Shown: positions 1-5,341 of the stretch, piece after piece
How positions within the stretch are numbered: the first letter of the stretch is position 1
Layout of the letters: every line of letters begins with the position of its first letter
Assembly: GCA_021802025.1 (NCBI GenBank)
Contig: JAKABC010000117.1
Location: 1-5,416 of the forward strand
Direction: 5' to 3'
Source of the DNA: Actinomycetes bacterium
Lineage (GTDB): Bacteria > Actinomycetota > Acidimicrobiia > Acidimicrobiales > RAAP-2
DNA: 5,416 nt
The notes under the pieces: model-generated
Databases searched by the model: none
Seen by the model: only the letters and a program-made list of their open reading frames with translations
Told to the model about the DNA's origin: nothing
Program-made: the position numbers and the translations under genes

Positions 1-469
1 CCCCACCCGCCGCGGGAGCCTCGGGCAGGTCGAGAAGGGCGAGCGTGGGGTCCTCCTCGAGCAGGCGCCGACAGTGCGGGGCGGCGGCGAACCCCTCGGC
101 GACGGCGAAGGTGAGGACGAGGAGACGCTCGTCGCGGGTCATGCCCTCGTCGGCGAGGATCGCCAGGGCCTCGGCCAGCTCGTCGTAGGTGGGATCGTCG
201 GCCGACTCCCCGAGTCGCTCGACCACCCGCTCGAGGGGCTCGAGGGTGAGCAACTCGACCAGGGCCCGCACCGCGGCCGAGGGCGCCCGGACGGCGAAGG
301 CCGCGACGTCGCGCGAGCGCGCGAGCTCGCGCAGCGGCATCGCCACGACGGGATTGAGCGTGCCCGAGGGTCGAAGGTCGAGGGCGTCGACGGTCTTTAG
401 GACCCTCGAGGGCGCGACGCTCACCAGGGCGCGTCGCGCCAGGACCGGACCCGTCGGGAGGTCGCTCAC
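1..469 (-). CDS. Unrecognised protein, N-terminal part (runs off the left edge)
   Basis: The minus strand is open from a GTG at 469 to the window edge, giving 156 complete codons. Third positions are almost all G or C, as in the other genes here, which supports real coding on this strand. The protein starts VSDLPTGPVLARRALVSV and is rich in Ala, Leu, Arg and Glu, so mostly helical. It has no signal peptide or membrane segment and is probably cytoplasmic. The acidic helical stretch around residues 85-145 contains TYDELAEALAILADEGMTRD and a single Cys at 133. I do not recognise the family and assign no function. The next in-frame stop upstream is TAA at 530-532, so the start lies between there and 469. 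GTG at 472 or 469 is possible, and GTG at codon 16 is an alternative. The nearest GGAG lies too far upstream of 469 to be a good ribosome site. The gene is divergent from the peptidase at 858. Confidence 0.75.
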   Translation of the reverse strand, partial: MSDLPTGPVLARRALVSVAPSRVLKTVDALDLRPSGTLNPVVAMPLRELARSRDVAAFAVRAPSAAVRALVELLTLEPLERVVERLGESADDPTYDELAEALAILADEGMTRDERLLVLTFAVAEGFAAAPHCRRLLEEDPTLALLDLPEAPAAGG

Positions 470-609
470 CACGGATGCGGCGTCTCCGCGGCGTCGAGCG
501 CGCGGGCGTTCTGCATCGACACCACCGTGTTAGCGAGCACGCTCGACGAGGTCGATCCCCGCCCGGGGCGGGCGGGCGTCGATGATGATTCCGACCGACT
601 CGGTGTCAC
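466..609 (-). CDS. Possible small leader ORF, 47 codons, overlapping the next gene's start
   Basis: A minus-strand frame opens with GTG at 609 and ends with TGA at 466-468. The TGA overlaps the GTG at 469 in a GTGA arrangement typical of translational coupling. A promoter-like -10 (TAGTGT, minus strand, 618-623) lies 8 nt before the GTG and has a weak -35 (TGGACC) 16 bp upstream, so a leaderless message is conceivable. The predicted peptide is Ser/Pro/Arg-rich at first and ends MQNARALDAAETPHPW. An internal ATG at 516 would give only the last 16 residues. I recognise no family, and an ORF this short can arise by chance in GC-rich DNA. A rival frame on the same strand (TTG 664 to TAA 530) is equally open. 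Treat this as a candidate only. Confidence 0.2.
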   Translation of the reverse strand: MTPSRSESSSTPARPGRGSTSSSVLANTVVSMQNARALDAAETPHPW

Positions 610-800
610 GAACCCTCACACTAGGACGACCCGCGCGGTGGTCCACGCCGACGACGGCGGCCAACGGTCACGCACGGTGAAGACCGGTCTCGGCGCGCGA
701 CGTCGCGACGTCGTGGGTCCCCGCGCCCGAGGGTGAGACGAGGACCGGCCTGGCGAGCCGGGCGCGACACCGCACACCGGGCTCGCGCGGAGACCATGAG

Positions 801-829
801 TTGCCTGTGCCACCAACCGGGGGTAGGGT
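801..829 (+). promoter_or_regulatory. Candidate promoter of the S53 peptidase gene
   Basis: TTGCCT (801-806) and TAGGGT (824-829) are separated by exactly 17 bp. They match the -35 TTGACA at four of six positions and the actinobacterial -10 pattern TANNNT. Transcription would start near 836, giving a leader of about 20 nt that includes the ribosome site GGGGGA at 847-852. This placement argues that translation begins at ATG 858 and not at the in-frame TTG at 801, which would be the -35 box itself. The call is by eye from consensus only. Confidence 0.4.
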
Positions 830-857
830 CACATCGTTCGCGAAGTGGGGGAACGTC

Positions 858-2600
858 ATGAACTCAAGCACGCGCCGATCGCCGTTCGTCCGCCGTTCAC
901 GCGTGGTCGGACTCGCCATCCTGACCCTGGCCGCCGCGGGCGTCGCTCCGCTGGCGACCGCCGCCCCGGCCTCCGCGGTCGGGTCCGCCGCCTACGCCCA
1001 CGCCTGCGCCACGCCCGCCCCGGGTTTCGCCAGCTGCGGGGCCATCCAGCTGCTCGACCCGGCCGCCAACTGGCACCCGGGACCGGGCGCCCACAAGGGC
1101 TCCGGTGGCGGGTCGGGAACGAGTTCCCTCCCTTCTTCGGGGTATCTGCCGGGTGATCTGCTGAGCGCCTACGACCTCACGTCCGCGACCACCGCCGTCA
1201 CGCCGGGCCCCAACGCGCCGACCATCGCCATCGTCGACGCCTACAACGACCCCTACGCCGCCCAGGACCTCGCGACGTACCGAACGAACCTCTCGGGCCC
1301 CGCCGTCACCGACACCCAGACGGGGATCCCTGACGTCACCATCCCACCCCTGTGCTCATCGAGCGTGACTACGGACTGCGTGACCTTCACCCAGGTCAGC
1401 CAGACCGGCACGACGAGCCTGCCGCGCTCAAACTCGAGCTGGTCCGAAGAGATCTCCCTCGACCTCGACATGGCCTCGGCGATCTGTCCGGCCTGCAACC
1501 TCACCCTGGTCGAGGCCTCCTCGGCCAGCTTCTCCAACCTCCAGGCGGCGGTGAACTACGCCAAGAGCCTCTCGCCCGCGCCCGCGGTCATCACCAACAG
1601 CTACGGCGGCAGCGAGTTCTCCTCTGAGACGAGCGACAACGCCACTTACTCCGCCACCACGACCACCGCGATCACCGTCTCGAGCGGCGACAGCGGCTAC
1701 GGCACCGAGTTCCCGGCCGCCGCCCCCAACGTGACGGCCGTTGGCGGCACGTCGCTCACCGGGGCGCTCTCCTCAGGCACCTGGACCTGGAACCCCCAGA
1801 CGGTCTGGTCGAGCGCGGGCAGCGGGTGCTCCGCCTACGAGGCCCTCCCGAGCTGGCAGAACGACCCCGGGGTCTATAACGAATCGACCGACTGCACGGG
1901 ACGCCAGGTGGCCGACGTGTCGGCGGTCGCCGACCCGAACACGGGCGTGGCCGTCTACGACACCTACGGCCTCTCGGGCTGGACGGTCTTCGGCGGCACC
2001 AGCGCGTCCGCCCAGATCGTCGGGGCGACCTACGCCCTAGCGGCCGGCTCGGGCAGCACGACCCACACGTCGCCCCAAGCCCTTTACGTAGATGCGGGGA
2101 CGAACGCCACGGGCCCGACGCCCGGTCTGATTCCGGTGACTTCGGGTCAAAACGGCAGTTGTGGCAACTATCTCTGTGACGCCTCGACGTCTCTTCTGTC
2201 GAGCGAATACAACGGGCCCACCGGGCTCGGCACCTTCAACGGACTGAGCGCCCTCACGAGTTCCACCACGAGTTCGGGAGGAAGCACTAGCAGTTCTCCA
2301 TCGCTGAGCGTGTTGGTGACCGCGGGCACGGTAGTGCACCACGGCAGCTATCGCGTGCCCCTGACGGTCACAGTGACTTCCTCGAATGTGAACGTCAGTG
2401 GAGCCAGCGTCACCCTCAACATTTATTCGGGGACCTCGTGTAGCGGCACCCCGGTGGCATCGACGTCGGGCACTACGGCGTCGAACGGCTCCGCAAGTTT
2501 CAGCTTCACGACAAAGCAGACGGGTGAGTGGGATGCTTGTGCCACGGCCACGGCCACGGGGTACAGCACAGGGTCGGGGTCGGAGACATTCTCAACGTGA
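858..2600 (+). CDS. Secreted serine peptidase, family S53 (sedolisin/kumamolisin-like)
   Basis: An extracellular serine-carboxyl endopeptidase of 580 residues. ATG at 858 is preferred because GGGGGA lies 5 nt upstream. Residues 1-40 form a signal peptide: Arg-rich n-region, hydrophobic 17-30, cleavage expected after PASA (40). The core runs from about 119 (APTIAIVDAYNDP) to 466. By family knowledge the catalytic residues are E198 and D202 (EISLD), the oxyanion Asp D278 (SSGDSG) and nucleophile S382 (GGTSAS). VWSSAGSGCSAYEALPSWQ (316-334) and PTGLGT (454-459) are also typical. Twelve cysteines occur in close pairs (50/60, 166/174, 210/213, 324/346, 435/440, 528/561), fitting disulfides in a secreted protein. 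After a Ser/Thr/Gly linker (467-482), residues 483-580 look like an Ig-like beta-sandwich. Oddities are only about 78 residues between signal and core instead of the usual long prodomain, and a calcium site that looks degenerate. Family assignment is firm; substrate is unknown. Confidence 0.92.
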   Translation: MNSSTRRSPFVRRSRVVGLAILTLAAAGVAPLATAAPASAVGSAAYAHACATPAPGFASCGAIQLLDPAANWHPGPGAHKGSGGGSGTSSLPSSGYLPGDLLSAYDLTSATTAVTPGPNAPTIAIVDAYNDPYAAQDLATYRTNLSGPAVTDTQTGIPDVTIPPLCSSSVTTDCVTFTQVSQTGTTSLPRSNSSWSEEISLDLDMASAICPACNLTLVEASSASFSNLQAAVNYAKSLSPAPAVITNSYGGSEFSSETSDNATYSATTTTAITVSSGDSGYGTEFPAAAPNVTAVGGTSLTGALSSGTWTWNPQTVWSSAGSGCSAYEALPSWQNDPGVYNESTDCTGRQVADVSAVADPNTGVAVYDTYGLSGWTVFGGTSASAQIVGATYALAAGSGSTTHTSPQALYVDAGTNATGPTPGLIPVTSGQNGSCGNYLCDASTSLLSSEYNGPTGLGTFNGLSALTSSTTSSGGSTSSSPSLSVLVTAGTVVHHGSYRVPLTVTVTSSNVNVSGASVTLNIYSGTSCSGTPVASTSGTTASNGSASFSFTTKQTGEWDACATATATGYSTGSGSETFST

Positions 2601-2953
2601 CCGCGCGCCCTCTCAGCCACGTTCGCGCCCCTAATCCGAACAGGGATTGACCGCTGGGGAGGTCGGGCGTTCGGTGTCCAGGGACAACTTTCCGGCAACC
2701 GTGCGACCGACCGTTATCCGCGTGGGTGCCGGTGCGACCGCGAGGTTCGAGCTCTGGTTAGTTATCTCGTTGATATAGGGCAACCCTCGTTATGGGATCA
2801 CCCAAGTCTTGGTGTCCCATTCTCCACGCAGGCGTGTCTACCGTCCACCCCGGGGGCCAGTGGGGACTCTTTATCTACGTTGTCACTAAAAGGTGGGTGT
2901 GGAATCGCGCCCGGGTCGATGGCTCGAGAATGAGTCCGAGCGCACGGCACGAG
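2601..2953. other. Convergent intergenic region, no gene recognised
   Basis: This is the gap between the peptidase (plus) and the questin-oxidase-like gene (minus), which converge here. I see no credible coding frame, tRNA or mobile-element end. It holds a 9-bp direct repeat GTGCGACCG (2701-2709 and 2732-2740), a short hairpin AATCC/GGATT (2633-2637 with 2644-2648), and an AT-rich patch around 2756-2796 containing TTGATA and TATGGG, 15 bp apart, that only loosely resembles a promoter. No strong terminator with a T-run is visible for either gene. A plus-strand frame opening at ATG 2792 runs antisense into the neighbouring gene and looks like chance. Confidence 0.5.
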
Positions 2954-4048
2954 TCACCCGTCGTCATAACGAGCATTGGTTGCCGGCACGGATTGGTCGT
3001 TCTTCGCCGCTCTCTCTGCGACGGCGAGGTAGAGGGGTTTCGCCGTCGATGCGTGAAGTCGATGCGCGCTAAAGACCAGCTTGGCGACGTGCTCGTCGTC
3101 ACTGATGGCGCCTCGCTTTTCCACCTCTGACTGGTTGAGGGTGGTCGACGACGCGAACTCGTCGAGTCGATCGTGCGACCACACCGGGGGTGCCCCGACG
3201 GCGAGGTACGCCGCGGCGAGCGCCTGGAAACTGAAGCGGTCGAACTCGCTGACGTCGTCGACGTAGGGACGGATACGGGCCAGAGCCTCCAGGCCGGTGA
3301 CCCCATGGAGCGCGGTGAAGTCATCGGTCGTGGCGTAGAGCTTCAGGGCGGCGTCCGCCAGCCGTTGTGGTGTTCGGTCATCTACCGAAAGCGACGAGAC
3401 GAGTCGGGTGAAAGAGGGCTGACGGGCTGCCCAGTGCATCTCGTCGCTGATCAACGGGAGTGACGGGACCGACCCGCCTCGCCACTCGTTCGAGATGAGC
3501 GACAGAATCGCCTCCGGCGAATCGGTCGTCTTCTCGACCGTCTCGAGGGGGGCGAGCGGCGCGGCGTTCGCTGCGAAGTACGCCAACGCGGAGCCAACCC
3601 GCGACGGCGAGGCCGCGTCCAGGGCGTACGAAAGGCGGATCGGACCGTGGAACGCCGCCGCCGAGACACCCGCCATCAGCTCATCCATGTAGGTGCGCAC
3701 AGTGTCATCTACGCCACGAGCCGAAATCTCGCGACCAAAGAAGTCGTCGAGGTCCGAGTACGCGGCCGGTTCGCCTAGGGCGCGTCTCCAGGTGGATCGC
3801 GTGAGTTCTCGATTCGCACCACTTCGCGGGCGTAATCGAGTCTCGTACTTCGAGGCGAATCGCCGCAGTTCTTCGGGTGGCGCCCCGAGCGCCGCCTTCG
3901 CCACGAGGGCCATGGGGAGGTGGTTCGTCAGGCCACGTACAGTCGACGGATCGTTCTCGAGGTCTCCATCGAGCAACTCATCGAGTACGACAAACGACTC
4001 TGGGATTGCCACGTTGCGCACTGTAAGGGTTCCGGCCGCGTGCCACAC
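2954..4048 (-). CDS. Questin oxidase-like family protein (DUF4243)
   Basis: A 364-residue protein without signal peptide or membrane segment, so probably cytoplasmic. The family is named after fungal questin oxidase (GedK), which performs a Baeyer-Villiger ring cleavage on an anthraquinone; most bacterial members have no known substrate. Motifs that support the family are TNHLPMALVAKAALGA (41-56), FHGPIRLSYAL (133-143), FTALHGVTGLEAL (244-256) and DDEHVAKLV (317-325). They contain conserved histidines H43, H134, H248 and H320, which may form the active site; that role is my inference. Length fits a full-size member and no frameshift is seen. GTG at 4048 is chosen because GGAGG stands 4 nt upstream; GTGs at 4021 and 4012 are alternatives without a good ribosome site. 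It faces the peptidase convergently and is separated by about 600 bp from the toxin gene upstream, so it is probably transcribed on its own. No partner for a polyketide pathway is visible here. Confidence 0.85.
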   Translation of the reverse strand: MWHAAGTLTVRNVAIPESFVVLDELLDGDLENDPSTVRGLTNHLPMALVAKAALGAPPEELRRFASKYETRLRPRSGANRELTRSTWRRALGEPAAYSDLDDFFGREISARGVDDTVRTYMDELMAGVSAAAFHGPIRLSYALDAASPSRVGSALAYFAANAAPLAPLETVEKTTDSPEAILSLISNEWRGGSVPSLPLISDEMHWAARQPSFTRLVSSLSVDDRTPQRLADAALKLYATTDDFTALHGVTGLEALARIRPYVDDVSEFDRFSFQALAAAYLAVGAPPVWSHDRLDEFASSTTLNQSEVEKRGAISDDEHVAKLVFSAHRLHASTAKPLYLAVAERAAKNDQSVPATNARYDDG

Positions 4049-4136
4049 ACGGCCTCCGACCCTGCCGCGCGGGTCAAGGGCGGGGGATTTAGGCGCTGAC
4101 CAAGGAGGTGCCGTGCGACGACGACCGTTTGGAGCT

Positions 4137-4152
4137 CATTGGAGCCCCAATG
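4137..4152. repeat. Small inverted repeat CATTGG/CCAATG
   Basis: CATTGG (4137-4142) and CCAATG (4147-4152) are perfect 6-bp arms around a 4-nt loop. It sits about 90 bp upstream of the questin-oxidase-like start. It could be a regulator site or a small RNA hairpin, but at this size it may also be chance. Confidence 0.3.
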
Positions 4153-4260
4153 GATCTGGGTGTCGGGGTGTACGAGTCCGATTTACCCGTGAGATCCGTC
4201 ACCCCAAGAAGCTCCGCCAGCCGCGAGTGCACCTCTAAACCCCTCATCGCCAAGTTGTAG

Positions 4261-4289
4261 GGATGAGAGTAAGGATGAGAGTAGGGATG
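4261..4289. repeat. 12-bp tandem repeat, about 2.4 copies
   Basis: GGATGAGAGTAA (4261-4272) is followed by GGATGAGAGTAG (4273-4284) and a partial GGATG (4285-4289). The 11-mer GAGAGTAAGGA of the array (4265-4275) recurs about 200 bp away at 4469-4479. In one minus-strand frame the repeat reads HPYS-HPYS-HPY. It is less GC-rich than its surroundings. Confidence 0.8.
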
Positions 4290-4557
4290 CTCGGACAATT
4301 GACGGCAGATCTCCGGTGGCGGGTTGTGAGGACGGTAAACACCCTCGACCACTCTGATCCATCCACCGCGCCTCGCGTTGGGATGCGGCCCGCGATGTGA
4401 AGCAGCAGTTTTGTCGTGGCGATTGGCCGCACGACGACACCGTCGAATGCGCGGGGCAGCGTCAAAACGAGAGTAAGGAAAGTTCTCTTGGGCAGGACAG
4501 AATGTCGCGAAGACCGGGGGCGCGCCCACGACCCGGGAGCGCCCGCGTGAACCGTGA

Positions 4558-4578
4558 CCGTGATCAAGTCCATCACGG
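4558..4578. repeat. Inverted repeat CCGTGAT/ATCACGG
   Basis: Perfect 7-bp arms (4558-4564 and 4572-4578) enclose a 7-nt loop. Next to it the hexamer CCGTGA is duplicated in tandem (4552-4557 and 4558-4563). It lies about 80 bp beyond the toxin stop. No T-run follows directly on either strand, so it is a weak terminator candidate; it could also be an operator-like site. Confidence 0.45.
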
Positions 4579-4620
4579 ACTCAGGTGCTGGGTTCTTTAA
4601 ATGTGGCTCGGACCATTGCT

Positions 4621-4647
4621 CCTCGTCCCAGGCAAGACTCCACGAGG
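4621..4647 (-). terminator. Possible transcription end of the toxin-antitoxin operon
   Basis: CCTCGT (4621-4626) and ACGAGG (4642-4647) are perfect 6-bp arms around 15 nt, beginning 8 nt after the Doc stop codon on the minus strand. An A/T-rich stretch (4596-4602) follows about 20 nt later, not directly. A second hairpin, CGCAGCG/CGCTGCG with a 4-nt loop (4664-4681), lies inside the last toxin codons. Position suits a termination signal, but the lack of a U-tract keeps this uncertain. Confidence 0.3.
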
Positions 4648-4655
4648 CCGAAAGC

Positions 4656-5024
4656 TCACCGAACGCAGCGCAGACGCTGCGAGATTCGCGTTAGATCCAG
4701 GTCTGACGACGCAACATCCCACACGAGCTGGAAGGCCTCGTCATCACTGAGTTCAGGCGCTGCGCCGTTCAGATCACAGAAGACAACCGTGGCGAGCCAC
4801 GCCAAGCGCTTGTTGCCATCCACAAGTGCGTGGTTCTTGGCCAACGAGTGGAGCAACGCCGCCGCCTTGAGCTCCAACGTCGGGTAGAAGTCCTCCGCAA
4901 AGGTACCAGAGCGGGGCCGAGCGACTGACGAGTCAAGAAGACCCAGATCACGAATAGGCCCGATCTCGAGGAGTCGAACCATGTGGAGAACGTCCTCGAG
5001 TTCGAGGTACTCGATATCGTTCAC
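4656..5024 (-). CDS. doc: Doc (death-on-curing) family toxin, Fic fold
   Basis: A 122-residue toxin, close to the 126 of phage P1 Doc. The Fic-type signature HALVDGNKR covers residues 65-73: H65 is the conserved histidine, D69 the acidic ligand and N71/K72/R73 the phosphate-binding end. The usual Phe of HxF is Leu here. Upstream, GLLDSSVARP (28-37) and YPTLELKAAALLHSLAKN (47-64) are classic for the Doc subgroup. P1 Doc phosphorylates and inactivates elongation factor EF-Tu; the same activity is inferred here, since all the key motif residues are present. GTG at 5024 is chosen because it overlaps the antitoxin stop as GTGA, the usual coupled arrangement; it has no separate ribosome site except a GGAG abutting the start. 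An in-frame TTG at 5057 would lie inside the antitoxin gene. The toxin is second in the operon, as usual when the antitoxin must be made first. It looks intact. Confidence 0.9.
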   Translation of the reverse strand: MNDIEYLELEDVLHMVRLLEIGPIRDLGLLDSSVARPRSGTFAEDFYPTLELKAAALLHSLAKNHALVDGNKRLAWLATVVFCDLNGAAPELSDDEAFQLVWDVASSDLDLTRISQRLRCVR

Positions 5025-5227
5025 TCCGTTGCGAGCCGCTCCAAGACGTCGTGCCAACGGGTGAGCATCCTGGAGCTCGAGTCCGCCACGCGGCCCGAAT
5101 GTTCGGTCCGCTCATAGCGCTCGAGGACGGCCCGTCGCACGATCTCTTGGCGTGAGAGACCTTCGGACGCCGAGAGCGCGTCAAGGGCCGCGTCAAGGGC
5201 TTGGTCAGTACGAACGGTGAACGCCAT
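5021..5227 (-). CDS. Ribbon-helix-helix (CopG-type) antitoxin of the Doc toxin
   Basis: A 68-residue protein with a ribbon-helix-helix DNA-binding domain at its N-terminus: short beta strand AFTVRT (2-7), helix A about 8-21, turn EGLS (22-25) and helix B SRQEIVRRAVLERYE (25-39). RHH proteins dimerise through the strand and insert it into the major groove at palindromic sites. The charged tail, about 41-68, carries no domain and is the likely toxin-binding segment, in the way the P1 Phd tail wraps Doc. Its stop TGA (5021-5023) overlaps the toxin start, so the two are translationally coupled. ATG at 5227 is the start; only 6 nt separate it from the -10 box, so no ribosome site is present. It probably represses its own operon through the palindrome at 5233-5255. 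Role as antitoxin rests on the neighbour and fold, not on recognised sequence identity. Confidence 0.85.
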   Translation of the reverse strand: MAFTVRTDQALDAALDALSASEGLSRQEIVRRAVLERYERTEHSGRVADSSSRMLTRWHDVLERLATE

Positions 5228-5232
5228 GTTCT

Positions 5233-5255
5233 AATGATACCACTTTGGTATCATT
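5233..5255 (-). promoter_or_regulatory. Operator and promoter of the toxin-antitoxin operon
   Basis: A perfect inverted repeat: AATGATACCA (5233-5242), spacer CTT, TGGTATCATT (5246-5255). On the minus strand the proximal arm contains TATCAT (5234-5239), five of six matches to a -10 box. It ends 6 nt before the antitoxin ATG, so transcription should begin at or next to the A of ATG and give a leaderless message. No good -35 is visible at 16-18 bp. The antitoxin dimer bound here would block RNA polymerase, which fits autoregulation. The palindrome is directly seen; binding and transcription start are inferred. Confidence 0.8.
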
Positions 5256-5341
5256 CCCGAATCGAACAATCGGCGGCCGTGAAATCTCGCGATAGCCCAT
5301 CCAACCCTCGACGGGCCCGGGTTCGACGAAGGACTTTGGCG

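Larger units (their letters stand above)
4049..4655. other. About 600 bp without a convincing gene; repeats and hairpins
   Basis: This lies between the questin-oxidase-like gene and the Doc toxin gene. Several overlapping minus-strand frames are open (for example 4089-4529, 146 codons), but none shows the strong G/C third-position bias of the clear neighbours and none is recognisable. The 4089-4529 frame contains RRGGWIRVVEGVYRP, which faintly recalls the winged-helix start of AbiEi-type proteins, followed by HPYS repeats produced by a 12-bp tandem repeat. It could be a decayed gene or chance. The region also holds inverted repeats at 4137-4152, 4558-4578 and 4621-4647. The upstream part of the questin-oxidase-like gene (4049-4110) has no clear promoter. 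Confidence 0.5.

Noticed and set aside
74..533. Two overlapping plus-strand open frames of 108 and 114 codons.
   Set aside because: They lie antisense to the 1-469 minus-strand gene, whose third positions are almost all G/C; they are by-products of GC-rich coding.
530..664. Minus-strand 44-codon frame from TTG 664 to TAA 530, with an attractive stretch ESVGIIIDARPPRAGIDLVERAR split here as ESVGIIIDARPP and RAGIDLVERAR.
   Set aside because: TTG start without a ribosome site, no recognised family, and it competes with the GTG 609 frame; not enough support to call a gene.
801..857. In-frame extension of the S53 peptidase to TTG 801.
   Set aside because: It would put 19 residues before the signal peptide, lacks a ribosome site, and overlaps the probable -35 and -10 boxes; ATG 858 has GGGGGA at proper distance.
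2792..3130. Plus-strand 112-codon frame starting in the convergent gap.
   Set aside because: Two thirds is antisense to the 3' end of the questin-oxidase-like gene; no ribosome site and no recognisable protein.
3693..4238. Plus-strand 181-codon frame.
   Set aside because: Its first two thirds is antisense to the questin-oxidase-like gene and the product is Arg/Ser-rich without any family signal.
4244..4576. Minus-strand 110-codon frame overlapping the 4089-4529 frame.
   Set aside because: No recognised motif, weak codon bias, and it runs through the tandem repeat as a different reading; probably chance.
5025..5057. Upstream TTG start at 5057 for the Doc toxin.
   Set aside because: It lies inside the antitoxin gene; GTG 5024 gives the family-typical length and the GTGA coupling overlap.
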